Origin: Streptomyces triculaminicus
Lineage (GTDB): Bacteria > Actinomycetota > Actinomycetes > Streptomycetales > Streptomycetaceae
Reading direction: 5' to 3'
Assembly: GCF_017349075.1 (NCBI RefSeq)
Contig: NZ_JAFMOF010000004.1
Location: 1-64,000 of the forward strand
DNA length: 64,000 nt
A program made the translations under genes and the position numbers. The stretch's first letter is position 1, and the number at the start of each line of letters is the position of its first letter. Shown here one piece after another: positions 1 through 9,342 of the stretch. The notes below the pieces were generated by a model. It was given only the letters and a program-made list of their open reading frames with translations. It was not told where the DNA came from and ran no database searches.

Positions 1-275
1 GCCTCGGCGGTCACCCGGTGAAGGTCGTCGCGGAAGGCCCGCAGCTCCTCGAGGCCGTCGGCGTCGAGGGCCACGGGCGGCACGGGCTGGGCGGTGACGG
101 CCGTCCACCCCGCGACGGCCGCCTCCGCCCAGGCCCGCGCGGTATCCGGGCCGGCGAGCAGATCGCCGTGCCCGGAGCCCTCCACGGCGGCCGTGTTGAG
201 CAGGTCCTGGACGAGCCCGAGGCCGCCGGGGGCCGCCTCGAGCGCGTACCGTACGGTCGCCGGCCAGATCGTCAT
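1..275 (-). CDS. CGNR zinc-finger / ABATE-domain regulator, N-terminal part
   Basis: The first 91 codons of a gene that continues beyond the left edge of the window. The visible protein starts MTIWPATVRYALEAAPGG and contains LVQDLLNTAAV followed by an Ala/Trp-rich helix, which resembles the N-terminal ABATE domain found ahead of a CGNR zinc finger in actinobacterial putative transcription factors. The zinc-finger part would be outside the window, so the assignment rests on the N-terminal domain alone. The ATG lies 37 bp beyond the stop of the reductase gene to its right, which runs in the same direction, so the two could be co-transcribed. Confidence 0.5.
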   Translation of the reverse strand, partial: MTIWPATVRYALEAAPGGLGLVQDLLNTAAVEGSGHGDLLAGPDTARAWAEAAVAGWTAVTAQPVPPVALDADGLEELRAFRDDLHRVTAE

Positions 276-312
276 GGTGGGCCGTCCTTCCGGGGATGTC
301 AGCGGGCGGGGC

Positions 313-1455
313 TCACACCAGTGTCCCGAGGAGCGACTTGCGGTACGGAACCGCCTCCTCGAGCCGGCCGGCGAGCGCCTTGGCGGCCCAGTCGGGGTCG
401 GAGACGAGGGCCCGCCCGACGGCGACGACGTCGAACTCGTCACGCTCCAGCCGGTCCAGGAGCGGCTCGATGCCCGTGGTCCCGATGTGCTCGGGGCCGT
501 TCCGCCCGCCGGTGAACTCGGTGTCCAGGCCCACCGACCCCACGGTGATGGACGGCTTGCCGGTGAGCTTCTTCGTCCAGCCCGCCAGGTTCAGGTCGCC
601 GTCCTCGAACTCCGGCAGCCAGTAGCGGCGCGTGGAGGCGTGGAAGGCGTCCACGCCCGCCGCGGCGAGCGGCGAGATCAGCCGCTCCAGCTCCTGCGGG
701 GTCTCGGCGATCCGGGCGTCGTAGTGGCCGGACTTCCACTGCGAGAGGCGGAAGACGATGGGGAAGCCGGGCGAGACGGCGGCGCGCACCGCCGTGACGA
801 TCTCCGTGGCGAAGCGGGCGCGGGACTCCTCGTCGCCGCCGTAGGCGTCGCCGCGCCGGTTGGTGCCGTGCCAGAGGAAGCTGTCGATCAGGTAGCCGTG
901 GGCGCCGTGCAGTTCGACGCCGTCGAAGCCGGCGCGCTCGGCGTCCGCGGCGGCCCGTGCGAAGGCGCCGACGACGTCGTCGATGTCGGCCTGCGTCATC
1001 TCCCTGCCGTGCGGGCGGCCGTCGAGGCCGACCCCGGACGGCGTGTCCGCCGGCACGCCCAGCGGCGCGATGCCGTCGGTGCGGGCCGCGCCCGTGTGCC
1101 ACAGCTGGGGCATGATGCGGCCGCCGGCCCGGTGGACCCGCTCGGCCACCCGGGCCCAGCCCGCGAGCGCCTCCTCGCCGTGGAAGTGCGGCACCCGGTC
1201 GTAGGCCGCGGCCGCGTCGCGGGCCACGTAGGTCCCCTCGGTGATGATCAGGCCCACGCCGCCTTCCGCGCGGCGCTCGTAGTACGCGGCGACGTCCTCG
1301 CCGGGAACTCCTCCGGGCGAGAAGGCCCGCGTCATCGGCGCCATCGCCACGCGGTTGTCCAGGGTCAGGTCGCCGAGGCTCAGGGGCCGGCCCAGCAGCT
1401 GTGCGGCGCGCGAGGGCAGCGCGCTGCCGGGGGTCGTCGGTGTCGTCGTCGCCAT
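313..1455 (-). CDS. NADH:flavin oxidoreductase, old yellow enzyme family
   Basis: A 380-residue single-domain FMN reductase of the old yellow enzyme / alkene reductase family, expected to reduce activated C=C bonds of enals, enones or nitro compounds with NAD(P)H in the cytosol. Visible family marks are AMAPMTR near residue 38, QLWHTGAA at about 117, the paired active-site histidines in HGAHGYL (183-189), FRLSQWK and the C-terminal FMN-phosphate region VGRALVSDPDW. I chose the ATG at 1455 rather than an in-frame start ten codons upstream because AGAGGA lies just before it. A perfect 7-bp inverted repeat about 30 bp upstream looks like the operator of a regulator of this gene. No C-terminal Fe-S/FAD extension is present, unlike the related gene at 4840. 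Confidence 0.88.
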   Translation of the reverse strand: MATTTPTTPGSALPSRAAQLLGRPLSLGDLTLDNRVAMAPMTRAFSPGGVPGEDVAAYYERRAEGGVGLIITEGTYVARDAAAAYDRVPHFHGEEALAGWARVAERVHRAGGRIMPQLWHTGAARTDGIAPLGVPADTPSGVGLDGRPHGREMTQADIDDVVGAFARAAADAERAGFDGVELHGAHGYLIDSFLWHGTNRRGDAYGGDEESRARFATEIVTAVRAAVSPGFPIVFRLSQWKSGHYDARIAETPQELERLISPLAAAGVDAFHASTRRYWLPEFEDGDLNLAGWTKKLTGKPSITVGSVGLDTEFTGGRNGPEHIGTTGIEPLLDRLERDEFDVVAVGRALVSDPDWAAKALAGRLEEAVPYRKSLLGTLV

Positions 1456-1482
1456 GGTGTGGTGGTCCTCTGCTCGGTACGT

Positions 1483-1512
1483 CAAGCCAATGACATAGCC
1501 GTAACTGGCTTG
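1483..1512 (-). promoter_or_regulatory. inverted repeat upstream of the OYE reductase, candidate operator
   Basis: CAAGCCA and TGGCTTG form perfect 7-bp arms separated by 16 bp, 28 to 57 bp upstream of the reductase ATG. Inside the arms the minus strand reads GTTACGGCTATGTCA, resembling the GTTAC-type half-sites bound by HxlR/MarR-like redox and drug regulators that often control old yellow enzyme genes. No such regulator gene is adjacent, so the binding protein is unknown. Confidence 0.45.
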
Positions 1513-1602
1513 GGGTACGTCGCATTCCCGGGTGCGGCCGCTGTGTGACCGCCATCTCGTCCCGCCTTCACCCGCGTGGCAAAAGAGGTGAAGGCCCGAC
1601 AG

Positions 1603-2256
1603 TTATGTCTCCACCCGGCCGCCGAGGGCCACCGTCCCGTCCTGGTGATACCGCGTCAGGATCCGGGAGGCGGCGCCCTGCCGGATCACGAGCGACCGTC
1701 CCAGCCCGGCGGTCAGCGTGAGGGCCGCGGCGCCGGTGGCCTCGTCCTCCACGATGCCGTCGCCGCGCCGGGGGAATCCCCTGGCCCGCACCCTTCCCGC
1801 CGCCTCGTCCTCCCAGGCCCACGCGTAGAGCCAGCCCTCCCCCGGCGGCGGGGCGGGCAGCGCCTCGACCTCTGCCACCGTGCGGAACTGCTCGGTCCGC
1901 CGGCCCGACGCCCACTCCGCCCGTCCCCGGATCCACGTGGTCTCCCCCTCCTCCCAGGTCGGCACCTGACCGGCGGGCGGACGCAGCACGTCCACCGGGT
2001 GCCCCTGGCGGCGCAGCAGCCAGGACACGCCGACCAGGGGGTGGCCGGCGAACGGCAGCCGGGTGCTGGGGGTGTGGATGTCCACGCAGCCGAGGGGGGC
2101 GTCGTCGACGAACACCGTCTCGCTGAAGCCCAGCCGGGCGGCCACCTCCCCCCGCCGCGCGTCCGGCACGGTCGGCCCATTCGTGACCACCCCGAGCGGG
2201 TTGCCTCCCTCGCCGTCCGGACCGACGAACACCCGTACCACCGCTACTTCGTCCAT
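1603..2256 (-). CDS. PhzF family isomerase-like protein (short form)
   Basis: A 217-residue PhzF/YddE-fold protein. Seen in the sequence: the N-terminal GNPLGVV motif, FSETVFVDD with the glutamate that serves as catalytic base in the family, LPFAGHPLVG, and EDEATGAAA matching the family's ED.ATG.A motif. It is shorter than the usual 260-300 residues, lacking part of the second half-barrel, as do many actinobacterial homologues. No other phenazine genes are near, so it is not evidence for phenazine synthesis; the substrate is unknown. ATG at 2256 chosen because family alignment begins there (VRVFVG). It is divergent from the acetyltransferase to its right. Confidence 0.72.
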   Translation of the reverse strand: MDEVAVVRVFVGPDGEGGNPLGVVTNGPTVPDARRGEVAARLGFSETVFVDDAPLGCVDIHTPSTRLPFAGHPLVGVSWLLRRQGHPVDVLRPPAGQVPTWEEGETTWIRGRAEWASGRRTEQFRTVAEVEALPAPPPGEGWLYAWAWEDEAAGRVRARGFPRRGDGIVEDEATGAAALTLTAGLGRSLVIRQGAASRILTRYHQDGTVALGGRVET

Positions 2257-2326
2257 CCGGTGATTCAAGCAGCCCTTGACGGGCCGTCCGGCCTCGGGGA
2301 GCGTACCGGGGACGGAGGGAGAGGCG

Positions 2327-2881
2327 ATGGGCGAGAACAAGCGCCGCATGCTCGCCGGCGAGTGGTACGTGCCGGACGACCCGGAGCTGGCCGAGGACAC
2401 CCGGCGCCGCGTCGAGCTGTGCGCCGCGTACAACGCCGCCGGTCCGACCGATCCCGCCGAGCGCGACGCCGTCCTGCGGCGGCTGCTGGGCTCGGTCGGC
2501 GAGGGGGTACGGATCCGGGCGCCCTTCCACTGTGACTTCGGCTACCACATCCGCCTCGGCGCGGGGACGTTCGTCAACTTCGGCGCGGTCTTCCTGGACG
2601 CCGCGCCCATCACCGTCGGCGCCGACGCGCAGATCGGTCCCGGGGTCCAGATCCTGACGCCCCTGCACGAGCTGGACCCGGTGCGCCGCCGGGCGGGCTG
2701 GGAGAAGGCCGTGCCGGTGACGATCGGCGACAACGTCTGGCTGGGCGGCGGGGTGATCGTGTGCCCCGGGGTGAGCATCGGCGACGACACGGTCGTCGGC
2801 GCCGGATCGGTGGTCACCCGGGACCTGCCCGCCGGTGTCCTCGCCGTCGGCAATCCGGCGAGGGTCGTCCGCGCGCTGTGA
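2327..2881 (+). CDS. sugar O-acetyltransferase, maltose/galactoside acetyltransferase family
   Basis: A 184-residue left-handed beta-helix acetyltransferase that would transfer acetyl from acetyl-CoA to a sugar hydroxyl. The N-terminal region MLAGEWYVPDDPEL is the Mac domain of the maa/lacA family. Hexapeptide repeats run from about residue 60 to the end, with the probable catalytic histidine in LTPLHELDP and the long coil GDNVWLGGGVIVCPG. ATG at 2327 is preceded by GGAGGGAGAGG, a strong ribosome site. Physiological sugar unknown; a detoxification role is usual for the family. Confidence 0.85.
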   Translation: MGENKRRMLAGEWYVPDDPELAEDTRRRVELCAAYNAAGPTDPAERDAVLRRLLGSVGEGVRIRAPFHCDFGYHIRLGAGTFVNFGAVFLDAAPITVGADAQIGPGVQILTPLHELDPVRRRAGWEKAVPVTIGDNVWLGGGVIVCPGVSIGDDTVVGAGSVVTRDLPAGVLAVGNPARVVRAL

Positions 2882-2962
2882 CCGCCCGGGCGCCGGCGGC
2901 CGTTACTCCACCTCGGTGACGGCACCGTGTCCCGGGCACCGCCCGGCGGGAAGACGCTATGG

Positions 2963-4192
2963 GTGCCCGAATTCACCGACCCCCTGACCACCCTCGTCCG
3001 CCGCGGCAGGGAACCCGCCGTCGTACAGGCGGTACGTTCCACGCTGGCCGCGGTGATCTCCTATGTGGCGGCGCTGCAGCTGAGCAGTGAGCCGGCGCCG
3101 CTCACCGCGCCGCTGACCGCGCTGCTCGTCGTCCAGGTCACCCTCTACTCCACCCTGACCACCGGCATCCGCCGGGTGAACTCCGTCGTGGCCGGCGTGC
3201 TGATCGCCATCGGCTTCAGCGCGCTGGTGGGTCTGACGTGGTGGAGCCTGGGCCTGATCATCCTCGCCTCCCTGGTCATCGGGCGCTTCGTACGAGTGGG
3301 TGAATTCGTCCCCGAGGTGGCGATCAGCGCCATGCTCGTCCTGGGCGTGACCCGGGTGGCGGAGACCGCGTGGGACCGCGTGCTGGAGACGCTGATCGGC
3401 GCGGTGGTGGGCCTGCTGTTCGACGTGCTGTTCGTGCCGCCGGTGTGGGTGCAGCCGGCGGGCGAGGCCATCGAGCATCTGGCCCGCCGCATGCGGCGGC
3501 TGCTGCACCAGGTCGGGGCGGAGGTCACCGGGCACACCACGGTCGAGGAGGCCGCGGCCCGGCTGCACCAGGCCCGGCGGCTGGATCACGACATCGTGCA
3601 GGTGGACGCCGCGCTCCGGCAGGCCGAGGACAGTCTGCGCCTCAACCCCCGGGTGAAGGAGGGGCTGCTGTTCCGCGTGGTGCTGCGCACCGGCCTGGAC
3701 GCCCTGGAGATCGCGGCGGTGGTGCTGCGGGTCATCTGCCGCACCCTGACCGACCTCGCCAAGGAGCGCAGGGAGGAGACGCTGTTCGCGCAGGACGTGG
3801 CGGCGGCCCTGGAGGAGGTGTTCCTCCATCTCGGGCGGGCCGTCGAGGCCTTCGCCGTACTGATCACCACGCAGGTCACCGCCAACGCCGAGCAGGCCGA
3901 GGAGCGGCTCGTACGGGAGCTGGCCGCCGGGCGCGACAGCCGGGACCGTGCCGCGCTGCTCCTGCTCGAGGAGGTGCGGCGCCATCCCCGCCAATGGCAG
4001 CTGCACGGTGCGCTGCTGGCCGAGGTCGACCGGATCCTGGACGAGCTGGACGTGGAGAAGCGCACCGAGCGCCTGGCCGAGGAGCTCGACCGCTGCTCCC
4101 GTGAGCAGCAGGACCGGCACCCGGTGCTCGCGAGCGTCAGGCGCCGGCTGCGCAGGAGCGGCTACGGCTGGCGCCGCAGCAGCCGCAAGTAG
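2963..4192 (+). CDS. FUSC family membrane protein, aromatic-acid exporter type
   Basis: A 409-residue protein with an N-terminal membrane half and a cytoplasmic alpha-helical half. About five hydrophobic segments lie between residues 25 and 165 (for example LTALLVVQVTLYSTL and SLGLIILASLVIG), followed by a long charged helical region with coiled-coil character up to the C-terminus. This is the layout of the FUSC/ArAE family of putative aromatic-acid efflux proteins; substrate not determinable. The start is uncertain: GTG at 2963 follows GGGAAG, whereas an alternative GTG at 2927 would add 12 residues. Stop is followed within 9 bp by the convergent padR-type gene. Confidence 0.72.
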   Translation: MPEFTDPLTTLVRRGREPAVVQAVRSTLAAVISYVAALQLSSEPAPLTAPLTALLVVQVTLYSTLTTGIRRVNSVVAGVLIAIGFSALVGLTWWSLGLIILASLVIGRFVRVGEFVPEVAISAMLVLGVTRVAETAWDRVLETLIGAVVGLLFDVLFVPPVWVQPAGEAIEHLARRMRRLLHQVGAEVTGHTTVEEAAARLHQARRLDHDIVQVDAALRQAEDSLRLNPRVKEGLLFRVVLRTGLDALEIAAVVLRVICRTLTDLAKERREETLFAQDVAAALEEVFLHLGRAVEAFAVLITTQVTANAEQAEERLVRELAAGRDSRDRAALLLLEEVRRHPRQWQLHGALLAEVDRILDELDVEKRTERLAEELDRCSREQQDRHPVLASVRRRLRRSGYGWRRSSRK

Positions 4193-4200
4193 GGTGCGCC

Positions 4201-4806
4201 TCAGGCGGTGCGCAGCGCGGCGGGCAGCCCCTCGAGGGCCTCGGTGAGCCAGGCGATCCAGAAGGTCTCCAGGCCGATGCCGCCGCGCAGCACCAGGTGC
4301 CGCAGGCGCCGGGCGTCCGCGTCCCCGGCCCCGGCATCGTCCCCGGACCCGGACCCGGAGCCGGTCTCGGCCTTCTCACCGCGCCCGTCCCCGGTGAAGT
4401 CCCGTTCCTCGATGGCGAGGTACTCGGCCAGTTGCCGGCGGTGCAGGTCGAGGTGGCGCCGCAGCTCGTCCTCGAGGCCTTGGCCGCCGACGACCGCCGC
4501 CGCGCGCAGGCGCAGCAGCAGTGCGTCGCGGACGGGCCGGGGGTCCTGGCCGGCGGACGCCCACGCGGTGAGTTCCGCCCGGCCGGCGGGCAGGACCTCG
4601 TACTCCTTCCTCTGGCCCCGCTCCGGCCGCCGGGCCGGCAGCACATGGACGTGGCCGGCCTCCTCGAGCTTCTTCAGCTCGCGGTAGATCTGCTGGTGGG
4701 TGGCCGGCCAGAAGTACCCGATCGACTTGTCGAAGCGGCGGGTCAGCTCCAGCCCCGAGGACGGCTTTTCGAGCAGGGCGGTGAGGATCGCGTGCGCGAG
4801 GGACAT
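4201..4806 (-). CDS. PadR family transcriptional regulator
   Basis: A 201-residue winged-helix regulator. MSLAHAILTALLEKPSSGLE is the characteristic PadR opening, followed by the DNA-recognition helix region QQIYRELKKLEEAGHV and the wing with RKEYEVLPAGR. The C-terminal dimerisation domain of the PadR-s2/VirR type contains helices with HRRQLAEYLAIEE and is interrupted by a Gly/Ser/Asp-rich linker (GSGSGSGDDAGAGD). ATG at 4806 is preferred over an ATG three codons upstream because GGATGG precedes it. It lies 33 bp downstream of, and in line with, the dienoyl-reductase-like gene, which has a 14-bp palindrome in its promoter, so it may control that gene. Confidence 0.85.
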   Translation of the reverse strand: MSLAHAILTALLEKPSSGLELTRRFDKSIGYFWPATHQQIYRELKKLEEAGHVHVLPARRPERGQRKEYEVLPAGRAELTAWASAGQDPRPVRDALLLRLRAAAVVGGQGLEDELRRHLDLHRRQLAEYLAIEERDFTGDGRGEKAETGSGSGSGDDAGAGDADARRLRHLVLRGGIGLETFWIAWLTEALEGLPAALRTA

Positions 4807-4839
4807 GCCCGCCATCCTAGGTTCGGCGCCCGCGGGCCC

Positions 4840-6863
4840 TCACAGGGCGGCGGCGAGCCGGGTGCCCTGGAGGATGGCCCGCTTGGCGTCGAGTTCGGCG
4901 GCGACGTCGGCGCCGCCGATGAGGTGGGGCCGGTGTCCCTGGGCGCACAGCTGGTCGTACAGGTCCCGCAGGGGTTCCTGTCCGGCGCACACGACGATGG
5001 TGTCGGCGGCGATGGTGTGGTCGGCGCCGTCGACGGTGATGTGCAGTCCCTCGTCGTCGATGCGGCGGTAGGTGACGCCCGCGAGCATGGTGACGCCGCG
5101 GTGCTTGAGCTCGGTGCGGTGGATCCAGCCGGTGGTCTTGCCGAGCCCGGCGCCGACCTTGGTGGTCTTGCGCTGCAGGAGGTGGACGGTGCGCGCGGGC
5201 TTGCGTCGCTGCGGCTCCCGCAGGCCGCCGCGGCCCTGGAAGGCGGTGTCGACGCCCCACTGCAGGCTGAAGGCCTCGGCGTCCAGGCTCGCGGCGTCGC
5301 CCCCGTCGGTGAGGAACTCCGCGATGTCGAAGCCGATGCCGCCGGCGCCGAGGACGGCGACGGTCGCGCCCGCCTCGGCGGTGCCCCGCAGGATGTCCCG
5401 GTAGCCGACCACGCTGGGGTGGTCGATGCCGGGGATGGCGGGGGTGCGGGGGTGACGCCGGTGGCGAGGACGATCTCGTCGTATCCGGCGTCGGTCAGCG
5501 TCCGCGCGGTGACGGTGGTGCCCAGGCGGACGTCGACGCCGTGGGCGCGCAGCCGGCCGCGGAAGTAGCGCAGGGTCTCGTCGAACTCCTCCTTGCCGGG
5601 GACGCGGCGGGCGAGGCCGAGCTGTCCGCCGATCTCGTCGGCGGCGTCGAGGAGGGTGACGGCGTGGCCGCGTTCGGCCGCGGTGACGGCGGCGGCCAGG
5701 CCGGCGGGGCCGGCGCCGACGACGGCGACGCGCTTGCGGCGCCGGGTGGGTTCCAGGACGAGTTCCGTCTCGTGGCAGGCGCGCGGGTTGACCAGGCAGG
5801 AGGTGATCTTCCCGCTGAAGGTGTGGTCGAGGCAGGCCTGGTTGCAGCCGATGCAGGTGTTGATGGCGTCGGCCTCGCCGCGGCGGGCCTTGGCGACGAA
5901 GTCGGGGTCGGCGAGGAGGGGGCGGGCCAGGGAGACCATGTCGGCCCGGCCCTCGGCGAGCAGCCGCTCGGCGAGTTCGGGGGTGTTGACGCGGTTTCCG
6001 GTGACCAGGGGGATGGCGACCGCGCCCATGACCTTCCGGGTGACCCAGGTGAAGGCGCCGCGCGGTACGGAGGTGGCGATGGTGGGGATGCGGGCCTCGT
6101 GCCAGCCGATGCCGGTGTTGATGAGGGTGGCGCCGGCGGCCTCGATCTCCCGGGCGAGGGTGACGACCTCCTCGAGGGAGGACCCGCCGGGTATGAGGTC
6201 CAGCATCGACAGGCGGTAGACGATGATGAAGTCCGTCCCGACCCGCTCCCGCACCCGGCGGACGATCTCGACGGGGAAGCGGATCCGGTTCTCGTACGCG
6301 CCTCCCCACCGGTCGGTGCGGTGGTTGGTGGGCGCGGCGACGAACTCGTTGATCAGGTAGCCCTCGGACCCCATGATCTCCACGCCGTCGTAGCCGGCGT
6401 GCCGGGCGAGGGCGGCGGCCCGTACGTAGTCCTCGACGGTCTCCTCGACCTCGTCGTCGGTCAGGGCGTGCGGGACGTACGGGCTGATGGGGGCCTGGAG
6501 GGCGCTGGGGGCCACGAGGTCGGGGTGGTGGGCGTAGCGGCCGAAGTGCAGGATCTGCAGCGCGATTTTGCCGCCCTCGCGGTGGACGGCCTCGGTCACC
6601 ACGGTGTGCTGCTCGGCCTCCGCCTCGGTGGTGAGGCTTGGCCCCGCCCTCGTAGGGCCGGCCGCGCTCGTTGGGGGCGATTCCGCCGGTGACGATGAGG
6701 CCGGCGCCGCCGCGGGCGCGGGCCGCGTAGAACGCGGCCATGCGGGCGAAGCCGCCGGGCGCCTCCTCGAGGCCGACGTGCATCGAGCCCATCAGGACGC
6801 GGTTGGGCAGGGTGGTGAAGCCCAGGTCCAGGGGCTCATCAGGTGGGGGTACGACGCGCTCAT
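4840..6863 (-). CDS. 2,4-dienoyl-CoA reductase-like flavoprotein (three apparent frameshifts)
   Basis: An FMN/FAD/4Fe-4S reductase of the FadH class, about 674 residues once three frameshifts are corrected. Order of domains: old-yellow-enzyme TIM barrel (MSASYPHLMSPLDLGFTTLP at the start), 4Fe-4S motif CIGCNQAC with a fourth Cys 12 residues later, FAD site VVGAGPAG, NAD(P) site VLGAGGIG, and a C-terminal VVCAGQEP. The reading frame is broken by a missing base in the G run 6831-6834 (plus strand), an extra base at 6635-6636 and a missing base in 5448-5452. Between the lesions the protein is fully conserved-looking, so sequence error is more likely than decay. ATG at 6863 follows GAGGAGGCG. Substrate may be a dienoyl-CoA or another enone. 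Confidence 0.78.
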
Positions 6864-6920
6864 CCGGCGCCTCCTCGCGCGAGTTCCGATGCGCCAGTTC
6901 TAGAGCACCCCGAAGGTTTA

Positions 6921-6934
6921 TGCAACTAGTTGCA
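6921..6934 (-). promoter_or_regulatory. 14-bp perfect palindrome, candidate operator of the dienoyl reductase
   Basis: TGCAACTAGTTGCA is a perfect palindrome 57 bp upstream of the reductase ATG, in the only AT-rich stretch of the intergenic region (flanked by TTTTT on the minus strand). Its size and symmetry fit a MarR, TetR or PadR dimer; the PadR gene at 4201 is the nearest regulator. Confidence 0.55.
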
Positions 6935-6973
6935 AAAAGGACCGCCGCCTTCCCCACGGCCCCGGCGCCCCGC

Positions 6974-9342
6974 CTACCCCTCGCTGTGGCCGGGCGCTCG
7001 GCCCCGGCGGGCCGGGGCCCGGCCGGCCGGCTGCTCGGGAGCGGGCCCGGTGGGGATGGGGGCACCTGACAGGACTCCGGCGCGTCGGAGGTCACCCTGA
7101 GCCGCTCGCCGCAGTGGCGGATCTCCAGCGCCTTGCCGTCCAGCAGGCTGTACGTCGCGGTGCTGCCGGTGATCTCCACCCGCAGGCGCTGGCCGCGGAA
7201 CTGCACCGTGAAGGCGAGCCTGCCCAGCTGCTCGGGCAGCCTGGGGGTGAAGGCGATCAGGCCGTCGTACTCCCGCATCCCGCCGAAGCCGATCACGAGG
7301 GCGAACCAGGTCCCGGCGAGCGAGGCGATGTGGATGCCGTCGCGGGTGTTGCCCTGCAGGTCGGACAGGTCCATCATCGCCGCCTCGCCCAGGTAGTCGT
7401 AGGCCAGCCGCATGTGACCGGTCTCGGCCGCCATGACGGCCTGCCCGCAGGCGGACAGCGACGAGTCCCGCACGGTCAGCCGCTCGTAGTAGGCGAAGTT
7501 GGCGGCCTTCTCCTCCGGGGTGAAGGCGTCTCCGCGCAGGCACATGGCGAGGACGAGGTCCGCCTGTTTGGCGACCTGCTTGCGGTAGAGGTCGAAGTAG
7601 GGGAAGTGGAGCATCAGCGGGTACTCGTCGTCGCCGGTTCCGGCGAAGTCCCACAGCTGGTGCCGGGTGAAGCCCTCGGACTGCTCGTGCACCGCGAGTT
7701 CGGGGTTGTACGGCAGCGTCATGCGCGTCGCGGCGTCCCGCCAGGTCGCCGCCTCCTCGTCGTCCGCGCCCAGCAGCGCGGCGAGGTCCGGGTGGCGCTC
7801 GACGACGGCCGCGGCCTCCTGCAGATTGTGCTGGGCCATCAGGTTCGTATAGGTGTTGTCGTCCGAGATGGCGCTGTACTCGTCCGGGCCCGTCACCCCG
7901 TCGATATGGAAGTCGCCGTGGTGGTCGTGGTGACCCAGCGAGCGCCACAGCCGGGCGGTCTCCACCAGCAGCGGCAGCCCGACCTCCTTCTCGAAGGCCT
8001 CGTCGTTGGTGGCCTTGGTGTAGCGCACGGCGGCGTCGGCGATGTCGGCGTTGATGTGGAAGGCCGCCGTCCCCGCCGGCCAGTAGCCCGAGCACTCGTC
8101 GCCGTTGATCGTCCGCCAGGGGAAGGCCGCGCCCTCCAGCCCCAGTTGCCGTGCGCGCTCGCGCGCGGCGGGCAGGGTGCTGTACCGCCAGCGCAGGGCC
8201 TGCTCGACGGCCTGGGGCGCGGTGTAGGTCAGCACCGGCAGGACGAACGTCTCGGTGTCCCAGAAGCAGTGACCGTCGTAGCCGGGGCCGGTCAGGCCCT
8301 TGGCGGGCAGGGCCCGCGCCTCGCCGCGCGCGCCGGCCTGCAGGACGTGGAAGAGGGCGAACCGCGCCGCCTGCTGGATCTCCGCGTCGCCGTCGACCTC
8401 CACGTCCGAGCGGGACCAGAAGTTCTCGAGATAGTCGCTCTGTTCGTCGGCCAGGCCCTGCCAGCCGGTGCTGACGGCGGCGGCCAGGGCGGCGTCGACC
8501 TGGTCGTGCACCGCGGGCGCCGACCGGATCGCCGACCAGCCGTGCGCGACGAACTTCTCCACCCGCAGCCGCTGTCCGGAGCGCAGCCGCGTGGTGATGG
8601 TGAAGCGGGCCAGGTTGTCGCTGCTCTCGGAGGACATCTCGGTCTTCTCGCCGCCGCTGACGACGTGCGAGGCCGAGACCCCCACCCGCAGGCCGCTGTG
8701 CTCGGTGCGGTGCAGCAGCCGGATGCGCGGCCCGTGGGCCGCGTGATGCTCCACCGCCAGCGGCGACTCCAGGACCGCGGCGGCCCGGGGGTCGCGCGTG
8801 GTCAGGGGCAGCTGCTCGTTGGCGACCAGCTCGGACTGGACGACGATGCGCACGTCGCCGTCGAGCGGCTCCACCTCGTAGGAGACGGCCGCGATCGCGC
8901 GCTGGGTGAAGGAGACCAGCCGGCTGGACCGGACGCGCACGCTGCGCCCGCTGGGCGAGGTCCACTCGGCGGTGCGGTGCAGCAGCCCGGTACGGAAGTC
9001 GAGCACCCGCTCGTGCCGGTGCAGCTTTCCGTAGCGCAGGTCGAAGGGCTCGTCGTCGACCAGGAGGCGGATCAGCTTGCCGTTGGTGACGTTGATGATC
9101 GTCTGCCCGGACTCCGGGTAGCCGTAGCCGGCCTCGGCGTACGGCAGCGGCCGGAACTCGTACACGCCGTTGAGGTAGGTGCCGGGCAGGCCGTGCGGCT
9201 CGCCCTCGTCGAGGTTGCCGCGCCAGCCGATGTGCCCGTTGGAGAGCGCGAAGACCGATTCGCTCTGCGAGAGCACATCGAGGTTGAGCTCGGTCTCGCG
9301 CAGGCACCAGGGCTCGACCATGTAGGCCGGATGAGTGATCAC
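6974..9342 (-). CDS. GH65 family glycoside phosphorylase/hydrolase (one apparent frameshift)
   Basis: A glycosyl hydrolase family 65 enzyme, 789 residues after correcting one base, related to trehalose, maltose and kojibiose phosphorylases that release beta-glucose 1-phosphate. Seen: N-terminal beta-sandwich (LSNGHIGWRGN near residue 35), the (alpha/alpha)6 barrel with CFWDTETFVLP, WRTINGDECSGYWPAG and the general-acid glutamate in VTGPDEYS, then a C-terminal beta-sheet domain. The G run at 7058-7062 lacks one base; restoring it gives a natural end with stop at 6974, whereas without it the frame would run on into the next gene. GTG start overlaps the stop of the phosphoglucomutase gene (GTGA), and the pair implies phosphorolysis followed by conversion of beta-G1P to G6P. 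Confidence 0.85.

Noticed and set aside
94..1548. Long plus-strand open frames opposite the OYE gene and similar antisense frames through the window
   Set aside because: They are mirror frames of GC-rich genes, with low-complexity Arg/Gly/Ala translations and no ribosome sites or family motifs.
1603..2256. Phenazine biosynthesis gene cluster
   Set aside because: Only a short PhzF-like gene is present; no phzA/B, D, E or G nearby, and the pdxH at 18700 is a true PNP oxidase.
4840..9342. One 1500-codon open frame joining the GH65 enzyme and the dienoyl reductase
   Set aside because: It is an accident of frameshifts: the middle of the reductase is out of frame in it, and a promoter-like AT-rich palindrome separates the two genes.
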